From assembly GCF_024763615.1 (NCBI RefSeq), contig NC_077222.1:64604001-64668000 (forward strand): a DNA stretch of 64,000 nucleotides, written 5' to 3'. The translations under genes and the position numbers were made by a program. The notes beneath the pieces were generated by a model. It was not told the origin of the DNA. It ran no database searches and saw only the letters and a list, made by a program, of their open reading frames with translations. The DNA is from Phlebotomus papatasi (lineage: Eukaryota > Arthropoda > Insecta > Diptera > Psychodidae). This document shows positions 49,044-60,141 of this stretch, in pieces; within the stretch, counting starts at the first letter, position 1; the number at the start of each line of letters is the position of its first letter.

Positions 49044-51505
49044 CGTTAAGTGTTTTAATCTATTTTGATTCTGAAAATAAAGATCATAAGATGCAAAACA
49101 GCGATTAATGCAGAGTCCTTCAAAGATCTCAGTTGCTGTCTCTAACCGTTCTCCAAAATCCCAACTGTAAATATCTTGGCCCATGCCAAGGTCATTTTGA
49201 TTATACTTAGTAAAATTAAGAGAAAATTTGGTAGCTTTATAATCTCAAATAATCACAAGTATTGAAAGCCTACGGAGCTTTCTGTTAATTTTTTTTCTCC
49301 CAATTACGTAAAAGGTTAGAAAGAAATTTTACCCAGCCAGACTAGCCCATAAAGATGTGAGCAAATTACTGTTGGGGGAAGGAGAGAAATTTTAATTGGA
49401 AATTTAATATGTATGGAAAATTATGAGTTTTAATTTTATATGTTTTTCTCCTTCTACCCCTGACTCAAAAATTTATACACCAATATTTTGTTACACTTCG
49501 CCATGACCCTCACTGTTTGGTGCTATTTCACCTTTATCGGCCAAAAGGGGTCAAATTTATCTTGTCGAATATTTTGCAACCCTCTTCATCTAGAAGAATT
49601 GATAGCACCAAAAATGCGCCTTAAATAACATAGACCTCCTCTTCCAACCCCCAAAAGACACAACAAGAACACAAGAACACACCCCTAATTGCTTAAAGGT
49701 AACACTTCCTCTTGCGTGATGTATATTTGTGGGTATTAACATAGCATCGTCATTGTATACATTGCGTATTGTTTCTAGTCCTTGGTATAGTAAATGAAAA
49801 TTGTCATTTTCCCTAATTTTCTGTCACGTTTTCTAATGCTATTTGTGTATATAGTACGAAAGACGAAAGTCATTATAAAGTTGCTGGTAAAGCTTTCGCA
49901 GGCAGTTGCACCAAACCGCTATTCACTTAGCGCGGTCTTGCTAGAGTGACACAAACTGAATTATCATAATTAACATTTTTCCTCTACCTCAGCGTGACTT
50001 TGGGGGCTGTCTTTTATTGCAAAGTTGTTTTGCTTGGAACTCATACTATTTCTCTCAAAGTCTCTTGTCGTTGGAGAAATACTTTTGAGAATTCTCAGTG
50101 AGCTTTCAACAGGATAAATTTCAGCAATTTATCATCATTCCTGTACTTCATCTTTTGCAATATTCTAGATGTTTTGAGGTATTTTTTCCTGAGGAATATT
50201 ACTTCCTTGTTTTTCATTTGAGTTGTGAAATATTTATTTAGCAAATTGGTAGTATAGTGGCATCATTAGTCTTTTAAATTATGCCGTGCGGAAAGATAGT
50301 TGTGAAAACACGCTTGTACATTTATGTAATACATTAGCAATGTGTTTATGAAATAAATCAACTTCTGAGAAGTATAGTATTAATTTCTAATACTCAAAAT
50401 TAACAAAACGTGATTTTATTCAAATTGTTGTTATTACATAAAAAAAGATAATTATAGTTTAATCTTTTGCTGATCATAACCTTGTTTGTGCTTTTGTTGG
50501 AAGCTATGATTCCTTCATTGGAAATTTATTTTATTTCATTTTTTTTAAATACTTATAAAAGCTTTTAAAATTGAACATTTCTTGGTTAGAAGTTTACTAA
50601 TTTTGTATCACGTACCGCTGTTGTCTTAACCAAATTTTATTTCAAGACATTTTTCACATAAATTAACACGTCTTTTAGTATGGTTATTGGCTAGAATGTG
50701 AAAGCGTTCAAAGCTCCAACCAATTTGAAAACAAGAAATATCAAATGAATAATCTAATAAAATTTTTATGTATGTGCGGATATGGAATTCAAGATATTTT
50801 TTTTTATTTTTAAATACGTAATTAAGAAATATGTTTACAATATGTCGGAAAATTTTTAATTTATTCATTTATTTATAAAATTTTTAATTTACATCATAAA
50901 TTAAAGATCGAATTGATCTTCAGTTCTTTTGAGATCGGGCTACTTTTTAATGCGGGCGGCTCGGCAGTTAAATTAAAAATAAAACTCTATTGAATATTTT
51001 CAAATTTCCTATGGGTTTTTTTTATGTGTTGTAATTTTTCATAATTGAGAATTTTTCATGGAATTTAAAATAAAATAAATTATGCATACTGCATAATTTA
51101 ATATGAGTATATAGACGAATGAAAAATCGTTGAATTTTAAACAGTTTCATACCCAAATTTCTTTCCAATCTGAAAGACATTTCGGTCTCAAAAATCCCAA
51201 ATACCTAAATTTGAGAGAGTGTACTAGCTGTATATCAAATTTTTAACGATTCTAGGAATTTGTTAGATGATTATGTTTATGTATGAGTTTTCTTAACGAT
51301 GACTTACATGAAATATATTTTTTGTCTGTTTATTTGAATTTGCATTTGCTTTCTTAATCAAAATTTAGTCGTTCTCGAAAGCCTTAAAATTCTAAATAAC
51401 AGACATTTTTAACACTTTAACGACGAGTCTCTTTTGACGGACCGAAAATCAACAATACAAATTAAATCCATGAACTAAATTTTTGAATCGTCCTACATCT
51501 AACCT

Positions 51506-51763
51506 TTACTGAGAAAAAAATAGGGTGCAATTAACTTGTTTTCCTCAGAACTTTAACACTTTTTAGATGTAGAAATATATCAACATTTTTTAATGTTAAT
51601 TTGACACCTTTTTAAGGGTAAAAATAACATGAAAAGGATAACTTTAACCCCTAATACACCTAAAAATGGTAATATTTACACCGATTTTGGATCAATACTG
51701 CAGTGTAAAATTAACATTTCCGGAATGTTATTTTAACTTTTTCGGATTTCTTCCAGTCAGTGT
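51506..51763 (+). mobile_element. MITE family A, copy 2
   Basis: TACTGAGAAAAAAATAGGGT to TTCCAGTCAGTG; interior as 2324-2577 (TTAATGTTAATTTGACACC, GGATAACTTTAACCCC). Confidence 0.8.
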
Positions 51764-52106
51764 TGGAAAGTCCAACAGAATCTGATTCGGTGTATTTTTG
51801 CCTCCACGAACGATAGGGACAAAATTAGCCCAAAAATGTAAATAATTTTTCTAACAATACCAATGAAAGATAATTTTTGTTTTAATGAGAAATATTATGT
51901 ATAGTTATTGTAGTTTCTAGTGCCAAGAGGTTTTTGCTTAAGAAAAAATGAAAATATAAAACAAAAATTTATAAAAATCATTCATCAATGCGGTAGTTTG
52001 AAAATTCGTCCCTTTTAAGTCTATATACTTACAACACTAGCAAATAATTGGAGATTTGCAAAAAAATATTCTAGATTCCTACATCCTTCTACTTACGATT
52101 GCGTAC

Positions 52107-52705
52107 ATAGGGGAGACTGGAGTAAAACTTGTTAAAACGCATATTTAATTCTTTCACGAGCTCTGAGAAAACTTAAACGTTTTATAATGAGCATATTCTT
52201 ATAGGAAATTTACTGCTCTACGACATTGCAAAAGACTATATTCCTCTATCTCGAAAGTAATGTGATTTTCGAATCATTTTTTAAAAGTCGATTTTGTGGA
52301 GATTCTCAAAATGGCTGGGGCAAATTTTGTCAGTCTTCGGATAATTTGTGACGTTTTACTCTCGCTCACGTTAAAAGTATCAAATATACGTATTTTATAG
52401 GAAATTTATTCCTCTACAACTTTGTCGAAGAAAATTTTTCTCTATCTTAACGAGAAATGTGCTTAAATTGAGCTAATCAGTATTGATATTTTCTGTAAGC
52501 CAAATATTCCAAAAATAGGGCTCAAATTTCATTATCTTTTTTATTTTACATAATCCTTCCTCGAATCCCTTGAAACTTTGTAAGTTTAAGAAGGTTCGTG
52601 AAGGCTATCTATAATTAAAATTTCAAACCTCAGTCTCTTTTATTTTAGAAAATAGTGAATATTGAAATATTCGTTTTTGACAAATTTTACCCCAGTCTCC
52701 CTTAT
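52107..52705 (+). mobile_element. MITE family B, copy 2
   Basis: ATAGGGGAGACTGGAGTAAA at the left and TTTTACCCCAGTCTCCCTTAT at the right give the clearest ends of this family; TA at both sides. Otherwise close to 3184-3777. Confidence 0.85.
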
Positions 52706-52746
52706 ATTAGAAAGAAGTAACTTTAGGTAGTCAGGAAAAATTATTT

Positions 52747-53145
52747 GCTCTAGCGTCAAAGTCTCAAGTTTGAAATGTAATATTTTAAATATAAATTGAT
52801 TTTTTTAATTCTTTCTTCTGAAAGAGTGTTGTTTGGAACCTTGTAAAGAGTTTACCGTCTTTATTTACTCTAAAATCATTCTTAATACATTTTAAAATGA
52901 ATAAAAATATAGACATAGCTTTGGTGCCCTATTTCGGCCACCTTCATTCTCATAGTTCCTCGCCCTTCGGGAATTCTTCCAATATCTTTTTCACGTCATC
53001 TCGTTTGTCGAAGCTACACTTTTTGTTATTCTTTTGCATTGCATAATCTCTAGAGTACGTAAAATCTAAAAATTCATGGAAATTCGAGCAACAAAAAAGG
53101 TGGCCGAAATTGCAAGCTGGCCGGAATTTGGCACACTTACCCTAT
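52747..53145 (+). mobile_element. MITE family C, copy 2 (left end missing)
   Basis: Follows copy 2 of family B by about 40 bp. Begins within GTCAAAGTCTCAAGTTTGAA and ends GGCACACTTACCCTATA. Confidence 0.8.
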
Positions 53146-53635
53146 ATGTCACGGATGACCCAATTGTTCTTAAAGGGTTAAAGGTTTTTCAAAACGTAAT
53201 AGAACATTATCCTCAATGTTTTAAGATTTGGTGAAAATTTTCCCAAAAACCTAATTTGATAAGAATTTATTTCGACAAGTCGGAACCGAGCATGGGCTAA
53301 TATAATGAACCCGGTCGTAAACTGATTATCTTTCGGGCTGCAGTAAATTTTTTCAGTAGTTTGGTGAAAATGGACAGTAGAAATTATACTTAATCCTAAA
53401 ACGGAAATTTTTTATGAATAAAATCGTGAAATTGTCTTGAAAAATGGAAAATTGAAAAGTTATGAGCCATATTGGCTTAATTAATTTAATTTACATTTAA
53501 ATACTTTTTTTTGTTATTAACTGACCATTTTGATTTATTTATTGATCAAATATGCTGCTCTCCCTCTTTGAATTCTAAAAGTAAAATATTCAATCCCCTT
53601 TTAAATTTAAATTGTATTACTCTTAATATTTGGCG

Positions 53636-53874
53636 TAAGGTAAAGTGCCCTCGAGTCGACCGGTTCCTCGACGCGACCGGTCGTCAATATTTGAATGTTT
53701 TAATGGTGAATTTCTGTAAAATTGTCACTGATTCGTATTCGTATTTATTTATGGAATAATTGATCTACTAATGTTAGATCATACCCCAAATATTAGTGCA
53801 AACGTAAATAAATTGAATAAATAAGTCTACCGGTCGAATTGAGGGACCGGTCGACTTGATGGTACTTTATCTTA
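53636..53874. mobile_element. MITE family H, copy 1 (CCGGTCGA ends)
   Basis: TAAGGTAAAGTGCCCTCGAG, then TCGACCGG; the minus-strand right end is TAAGATAAAGTACCATCAAG, then TCGACCGG. ACCGGT recurs in each arm. 239 bp, non-coding. Confidence 0.8.
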
Positions 53875-55949
53875 TTTAGAGCAATTTTGATTATCTATAA
53901 ATGGGTTCTAATCAGTTAAATTGAAAAACAAATCCTCCGAAAGCTCGAATTTGCGATTGGAGTGCTTTTAAGATTTTGAATGCTTTGCCTTATCTCAACT
54001 TTTTTGAATGTAACATTTGCGTTGTTTCATCTAGATTTTCCAAAATACTCTAGTAAAGTACATGTTAAAAGGTATGTTAATGGAAATGAAGTATTAGCAA
54101 TTTTCTTAATTGGACAAGTTGGAGTGAGTTTTTTTATTAATCTGGGAAATTTCATGATTATTTTAAAAATTTTACCAATATTACGAAAAAGCAAAAGCTC
54201 GCTTAAAAGGAAAAATGCGTGTCGTAGTGGACAAAAAGCTAGGAAGAAGTTTTTTTGCCGTAGTTAGAGGACGATGAAGGTGATTTTTTTTTGCTGTTGT
54301 CTTGTCACGCAGATTGAAGTGGTGCTTCCGGGGTGTTATTCTCAAAAAGAAAATGACATTAATATAATTGAGTTGAGATTTTCTTTCATGGGTACTGGCT
54401 TTCTTCATCTTCTAAAATGACTTCAACCTCCTGCTAGATGAGAGACCTCGAGGAAATGTGTATGTGGAGGGTATATCAATGTCCTTGTCAACTTATCACT
54501 TCTTCCTGGGTGAACCTTTTCACGTTTGACACGGTCCATGGCTTCTTTCTTAGCATACTCACCTTCAATTCTGGCGGCATTGAATTTTCAGTCGGGGCGG
54601 GGGGGGGGGGGAGAAGAAGAACCCCAAAAATTTGCAACTTACCCCCTCAGCTTCTTTTTCTGTAGGGTGGTAAATGTATCAAAGTCATCTTTTGATGTTG
54701 ATGGAATGGGTGAGAAAAATGGTTTGCGATATGAGACAAGATTTCCATCAGGCTCTCTCATGCATATCAGACATGGTGCACAGACCACAGTATATATGGA
54801 AATTATTTAGATATAATACTCTTTTTCTGTCCCTCTCTCGTTCCTCTCTTTTATTGTGCAAAATTAAATTTTCCGCTGGGGAAATTCCGAGATATTTTGC
54901 ATATTAGTAAAATATGCTGCGAATTTTCATTAATAAAAAATGACTGTTATATTGTTGGCAAAAATTCCTCTTCAATGGATAGTGTGTGAAATTCACATGG
55001 TCTCGCAAAATTTTCTGTGGGTGGAAAATTTGTTGTCACTTTTCTTCACTACATAGAATGTGTTGTTGTTGATATATGGACATATTTTATGTGGTATCAG
55101 AGGAGGAATGAGCTTTTCGAGGACAAAGCTGAAAAAAGCTCGAGAAAAGTTGAGTTACGAAGAGATTGAGATAGATGTCGTGAAAGAATATCAAATTTTT
55201 TTTTACCATTTCATCGTCACTTTTTCCCCCTTCCTTTCAAAACACTCCTCGTTCTATCTCCTCACGTTATTATTATTCTTTGGTGATGTGAAGTTATCTC
55301 TTTTCAATGAGGTAGAGATGGAAAAGAAATCAAGTGGTTACAGTTCCCAAGTTTAAAAGTAATGTGATTTTTCTGCAGGGCATGTCAATTTCCAATCTGT
55401 GTCTGCCAAAGAGAAAGAGTTTTGCTCTAAACCTTGCTCTAAACTCACATTTTATTTCTTTTTCTGTGATACCATACTATAGAATTGTCTTTTCAGTGTT
55501 TCTAAAATGGTTTTAGCTGAGATTCTTCACAATCTCAGCTTTTGTAGTTCGAGGTGAAATCCGACTTCGTCAGATTGGACCCAAACTTAGCATTTCCATG
55601 TTTTAACACCCACAAATTACGAACGCTAAAAATAAATTTTCTTAGATGTCCGGTCCGTCCCGTCTGATCCTGTGCATTATATGACCGTGTAAATATCGAA
55701 AAGCGGTTTTCGGCAAAGGTTCGTTGATGCCTGGATAGAAAATGGTGATGTCAAAACCTATTCACCTCCTTCTAGCGTTTTGGAACATCACCAAATTTTG
55801 TATTCTCAATAACTCAGCCCCTATGGCACGGATCAGTTTCATAATTTCAAAAAAAAAAAGAAAAACTTGATGCTTCCGACTCTTCTAACCAAAGCTATAA
55901 GAGATCACATATTTTATTTTCAAATGGCCATAAGTTTAATTCTAATTGT

Positions 55950-56176
55950 TGGAATGGTACGGTCAGTTAGTTATACTTGATGAGGATTTAAAACACGGAT
56001 TATGACCTGTGTTTGGATTTATTCAATTGTAACTTCACACGACGTTTCGGAGATGTTTGTCTCCTTCTTCAGGTATGGAGATAATTGGGATAAATCGGGT
56101 CACAAGGGATTTCTGATACTACCACTTTACAACACTCAGAGCACATGAACACCATGATAGTCAAATGCAGACATTA
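55950..56176 (-). mobile_element. 227-bp non-coding insertion carrying a hammerhead-like motif
   Basis: Bracketed by the 13-bp direct repeat TAATTCTAATTGT (55937-55949 and 56177-56189). The repeat is single (TTCTAATTGT) at the equivalent place in the uninterrupted F copy at about 7514. It therefore behaves as an insertion with a long target duplication, typical of target-primed reverse transcription. It has no open frame, only the motif at 56033-56080. Confidence 0.65.
56033..56080 (-). ncRNA. Hammerhead-ribozyme-like motif, best-preserved copy
   Basis: On the minus strand: stem I CTCCATAC, core CTGAAGA (56072-56066), stem II GGAGA/TCTCC with loop CAAACA, GAAA (56048-56045), palindromic ACGT, then C (56041), then GTGTGAAG. 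CTCCATAC and GTGTGAAG pair at 7 of 8 positions. This is the type I arrangement with a minimal stem III capped by a palindromic tetraloop, as known for hammerheads of Penelope-like elements. Predicted cleavage is after the C, between 56041 and 56040. One extra A lies between CTGAAGA and stem II. Confidence 0.6.
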
Positions 56177-57111
56177 TAATTCTAATTGTCAGATTTTTAT
56201 AATTTTAGGTGATTGGTCTCGTTAAAATAACAACTCTAGTCTAAGTTGATAGCTATGCAGAGCACCCCTACTTCAGACAACTTAATCGAGCGTCTGATTA
56301 ATTGAAGAATCAATTTTTGAATATTTAAACTAAATTATTTCAATAAAATCTCAATATGTTGTAGCTAAGGTCAAGATCTTTTCAACGATAGATCGTATTC
56401 CCTCCCTCGATGCTCCCTGACCTTATAGGGCAGAATCACATTTACAATATAATGCTCACGTTATCGTTAATGCCTCAGGTATTACGGTAATTGAGAATTT
56501 GCGTAAGATTTGCAATGAAAATGCGTAAATTTACGAAATACGGTGAAGTTTTGACGGTGACGGTGAGCATTTTACTGTCAATGTGATTCTGCCCATAATA
56601 ATCGAAAATATTTTGAACGGACTATATTTTCGATATTTTTTGACGCGATTTCGATAACCTTTGTATCTAATATCGAAAACTTCCTAAAAAGATAAGTCGC
56701 ATTTATCTCAACTTTATTTTACTTAATTGACGGATCTCTTTATCTAACGGAGACCCAAAATCCATAGCCATAAAAGGGCTTCCGACTCAAATATGTACGA
56801 TGTTTCCAAATCTCACAACTCCAAGTATAATCGATTGAAGTGCATAATGTAATTGGTTAAGGTCGTGTGGCCAGTCAAGTAGAGTTTTGTGAGCTTTATA
56901 GCTAAGTTACTAGAGCACTCGTTCAGTTTACGAAAGAGGTCTCATATCAGTGCTGGGTGGAGGCAAAAATTATTTCTATCTCACTTCGGAGAAAATTGGT
57001 TAATTTGAATGTCACTTGCTCTGCTCTGACGGACGATTCTCTATTAACGTCCATCTTAATATTGTACACAAAATCTTCGTAATATTATCTTAGTAACTAA
57101 GAAAAAACACT

Positions 57112-57339
57112 TAGGTGAATGTAGGCATGATTCGCACAGAGTGAACCTTCAAACGATGCGAATTTTCTCTTTGTTTGCAAAGAGCTGACTTACCATTTCT
57201 CATCTCGTTTCATGAGCTTAATAATTATCTATCTTATGGCTAAGATTTAAGATTGGCTAAGACTAGCTCTTTGCAAATAAAGAGAAAAATTCCGTCGTTT
57301 GACGGCTCACTATGTGAGAACCATGCCAACATTCCCCTA
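57112..57339. mobile_element. MITE with about 75-bp inverted ends (TAGG.GAATGT.GGCATG)
   Basis: TAGGTGAATGTAGGCATGAT at the left; TAGGGGAATGTTGGCATGGT on the minus strand at the right. The arms extend through CAAACGA, GAATTTTTCTC and TTTGCAAAGAGCT. TA ends. Confidence 0.85.
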
Positions 57340-57662
57340 TAGTTGTTAATATACGGACCTAAAGGTTCAATTGTAAAAAAAACTCGCACAGTTTTCTGTA
57401 ATTGGTTGACATTTTCGTTTAAATACCTATATTAGAGTGTGAAAATTTAAAAAGACTTTTATTTAAGGATAATGTCTTTATAGAGACTACGGAGTGGTTT
57501 CTTTAAAGTATTAAGTTTCTTTTAATAACAATATTTCAAACATCTATATACTGGATCCAAGTTCGGGTGCTTTATCTGGGCTGCTAAATTAAATACTAGA
57601 AAAGAGTGCAAAGGATGTAGGGAATGATACACAATGGTGACCTTTGTGACTCTCCTTTATTC

Positions 57663-57829
57663 TCTCGTACAATGATTCAGAGGCAGATTGCTTCCTTCTT
57701 CAGGTACGGAAAATTCTGAATCTTTAACATAAGGAATTAATAGTGACAAGAAATTGGCACATTTTTATCCTGAATATTCCGTTCCTGAGAAAGGAGGAAA
57801 TCTGCCTCCGAAACTTAGTTTGATGGAAT
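57663..57829. ncRNA. Inverted pair of decayed hammerhead-like motifs
   Basis: Minus-strand motif at 57663-57710: CTGAAGA and stem I CCGTAC/GTACGAG are intact, but GAAA has become GAAT. Plus-strand motif at 57776-57829: CTGAGAA, stem II GGAGG/CCTCC, GAAAC, and outer stem I ATTCC/GGAAT. The two are related inverted copies about 65 bp apart, which recalls the paired terminal repeats of Penelope-like elements. Both cores are mutated. Confidence 0.45.
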
Positions 57830-57830
57830 A

Positions 57831-58360
57831 TAAGGGAAAGTACCCTCGCTCGCCGGTTTCTCGACTAGACCGGTAGAATTATTTATTCAATTTATTTATA
57901 TTTGCTATAACTTGCTATAATATTTAGCGATGGCTGCCAAAATTCCGAAAACCAAAATCCCGAAAGCCAAACTCCCGAATTTTCAAAATCCTGAAATTGA
58001 TGAAATTATATGGAGGAAAATGTTTAGAATAATTTCCTAAGATACAGAAGATTTCCCTTTGCCTCCAGCAAGCGCGGGTATAATCGTGGGACTAGCAGTG
58101 ACACATTTAAGAATTTGGGATTTGAGCATTCGGGTTTTTGGCGTTTGGGATTTTGGCTTTCGGGATTTTGGCTTTCGGGATTTTGGCGTTCGGGATTTTG
58201 ACCGGGACCTAATACTTAGCGTATGATCTAACATTAATAGGTCAATTATTCAATAAATAATACGTATCACTGACAATTTCATAGAAATTAACCATAAAAC
58301 ACTCAAAAATTGACTCACCGGTCAAGTCGAGGACTCCGGTCGAGTGAAGATACTTTACCT
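57831..58360. mobile_element. MITE family H, copy 2, split by a nested element
   Basis: TAAGGGAAAGTACCCTCGCT at the left and minus-strand TAAGGTAAAGTATCTTCACT at the right, with CCGGT words. Removing 57930-58211 plus one duplicate restores the layout of 53636-53874. It abuts MITE A copy 3 with no spacer. Confidence 0.8.
57930..58211. mobile_element. Nested element of CGGGATTTTGGC repeats
   Basis: Both ends are runs of TTTTGGCTTTCGGGA-type units facing each other (AAAATCCCGAAAGCC at the left; TTTTGGCGTTCGGGATTTTG repeated at the right). It is flanked by near-identical 10-bp ATATTTAGCG / ATACTTAGCG (57920-57929, 58212-58221), a likely target duplication. A Lys/Ser/Pro-rich minus-strand frame over it is just the repeat translated. 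Confidence 0.7.
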
Positions 58361-58615
58361 TACACTGAGAAAAAAGAGGCTACGATAAACTTTTTTTCGT
58401 CATAACTTTAACACTTTTCAGGTGTAAAAATATATCAACATTTTTTAATGTTAATTTTACACCTTTTGAGGGTAAAATCAACATGAAAAAGGGTAACTTT
58501 AACCCATAATATACCTAAAAAGGGTAATATTTACACCGATTTCTGATCAACACTGCAGAGTAAAATGAACATTTCCGGAATGTTAATTTGACTTCTTCGG
58601 ATTTCTCTCAGTGTA
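58361..58615 (+). mobile_element. MITE family A, copy 3
   Basis: The best ends of the family: TACACTGAGAAAAAA at the left and TTTCTCTCAGTGTA at the right. Starts exactly where family H copy 2 ends, so it probably inserted at that TA. Confidence 0.85.
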
Positions 58616-58792
58616 TGTGAAGAAATTATGAAGATCATCATCGTGTATTACTCCCTCCATCCATTTTACGTTTAAAATCCAATGCAAAGGATTTTTCTTA
58701 AATTTTGGGATTAAGAGCAAAATTATGGCAAAATTATTTTAACTTTGACGGGGCTTACCTTAAGTAATATTAAAACTTATAAAGGCACAAAT

Positions 58793-59020
58793 GAGGAACT
58801 TGAAAGTGACATCCATCTGTCAACTTCCCTGGAGTGTACTCTCCATGGCGACTGATGCTCACTAACTTAAGTATTAGTCTTACTTGCCACGAGCAAGAAG
58901 AGCACCATGTAACAGCCTTCAACGTCTGTCTATACATAGATGAGAACTTAAGCGTTTCAATGGAAATCGATTGGGTTAACAATTGTCGAATAGTCCGTGC
59001 GTTATATAACAATAACTTTT
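58793..59020 (-). repeat. Dispersed repeat shared with 38105-38400
   Basis: See the partner entry. The copies are diverged and lack clear ends. Confidence 0.5.
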
Positions 59021-59992
59021 TTTAATATAAAATATTTATAGTAATGTATGTATAAATTGTTAATGCTTACCCACAAAAGCTGTGACTCCTTGGTCAGGAA
59101 TCGCACCCATAAGCAACTTCTATATAAGAAAGCACACTCGTCGACTTGTTCACAATGTTACACCCGCTGGGATTTTAATATTGAACGTTTGGTCATGGTG
59201 TAGAAAAAAGTGAGAAAACTTCCTCAAGAGAAGGACAAACACACCCAATATTTGTTGGGATGGTAGAAAAAATAGTATGAGTGATGGAGTATAGGCTAGA
59301 TACTCTAGGAAGTAGCAAATCATTGAATTTGTGAAATACAGGCAATCACACCATCCCCTACAGCAATAAATGATCACTAAATAAAGTCCCTCTGTGCAGA
59401 AAAATTGTCATTATTTGGCCATGGATTCCTGACCCATAAAAAAAGAGTACACAATCAATACACACCTCGACAATTTACCAATTTTTCCAAGGATAGTACC
59501 TTCCTCATCCCTTTTTACTATATCAACGGATAACAAAGCCCGTTCCAGTATTGACCTCGAAGAAGCTATATTGAAAAAAAATCATCTAGGGGATGGGTAT
59601 AGGCTAGAGTGGTTAGATATGTTGATACTGTTTTGGACTGAAGCAATCTATTGGAAATTTCGTTGGGGTACAATTTCGGTGATGGGTTTTTCGCATTATG
59701 TAAGTTTGACAAGAGAATTGTTGAACTTTCCTCAAATGCTTTTTCCGTTCTTTTCTGTGGGTGTGTTCACCAAAAACAACATATAGTGGTAAGACTTTCT
59801 GACGGATGATGACCAGCAAGATAATCATTTTTATGAATGAATTTGCCAAGGTTGAGCACTTTTACTACAATCTGTTGGTGAAAGCTCTCTAACACAAAAC
59901 TCATCTCTTTCCCCAAAACTTCCTTTTTAACTTCCTGATGGCATATTTGATCATATTCTCACAAGTAATTCATGCTTCACTTTCTTTTACAG

Positions 59993-60141
59993 GTAATTCT
60001 AAACAAACATCTGTCGGTGCCACGGCAACTAATTATGCCCCCTCCCATCCGGGAGAACTGGAGGAACTCCAGCATGTCCTACATTTTCCAGAAGAAGTTG
60101 CACTAAGAATTACCGATGCGGAATATCAACTATTTTATCAG
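59993..60141 (+). CDS. Exon of the RasGEF-like gene: start of the GEF domain
   Basis: Acceptor CTTTCTTTTACAG ends at 59992; donor GTACGA starts at 60142. It needs 2 nt (GT) to complete the Gly codon begun at 37324, then 49 codons in phase 0: NSKQTSVGATATNYAPSHPG, ELEELQHVLHFPEEVALRIT, DAEYQLFYQ. The pattern EEVA..IT..EYQLF..V at the end is how RasGEF (CDC25-homology) domains begin, where an L-T-x2-E-x2-LF-x2-I/V-P helix packs the core. RasGEF domains catalyse GDP release from Ras, Rap or Ral. Which subfamily is not clear to me. Confidence 0.85.

Larger units (their letters stand above)
55512..56340 (+). mobile_element. Family F element, left part, split by a hammerhead-bearing insertion
   Basis: Starts TTTAGCTGAGATTCTTCACA with the same hairpin design as 7021, then matches the F body (GCGGTTTTCGGCAAAGGTT; TCTCAATAACTCAGCCCCTA). 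The sequence is interrupted at 55937-56189 by an insertion with direct repeats. Beyond about 56340 similarity is lost. Confidence 0.65.
37325..59992 (+). other. Intron 2 of the RasGEF-like gene (about 22.7 kb)
   Basis: Bounded by GTGAGT and CTTTCTTTTACAG, phase 1. It holds the hammerhead-like motifs, pogo-like element, tRNA-cored inverted-repeat element and MITE stacks listed below. I see nothing identifiable in 39590-41867, 46400-46877, 46927-47978, 49044-51505, 53875-55511 (apart from a poly-G run at 54600-54612), 56341-57111 and 59021-59992. Confidence 0.75.

Noticed and set aside
54600..54612. G-quadruplex regulatory site at the poly-G run
   Set aside because: A plain G homopolymer without other support; may be a sequencing-prone tract.
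54438..54907. Overlapping open frames with Gly-rich stretch
   Set aside because: They cross a poly-G run, have no splice sites or domain, and overlap one another in different frames.
58037..58234. Lys/Ser/Pro-rich open frame
   Set aside because: It is the CGGGATTTTGGC repeat read in frame.
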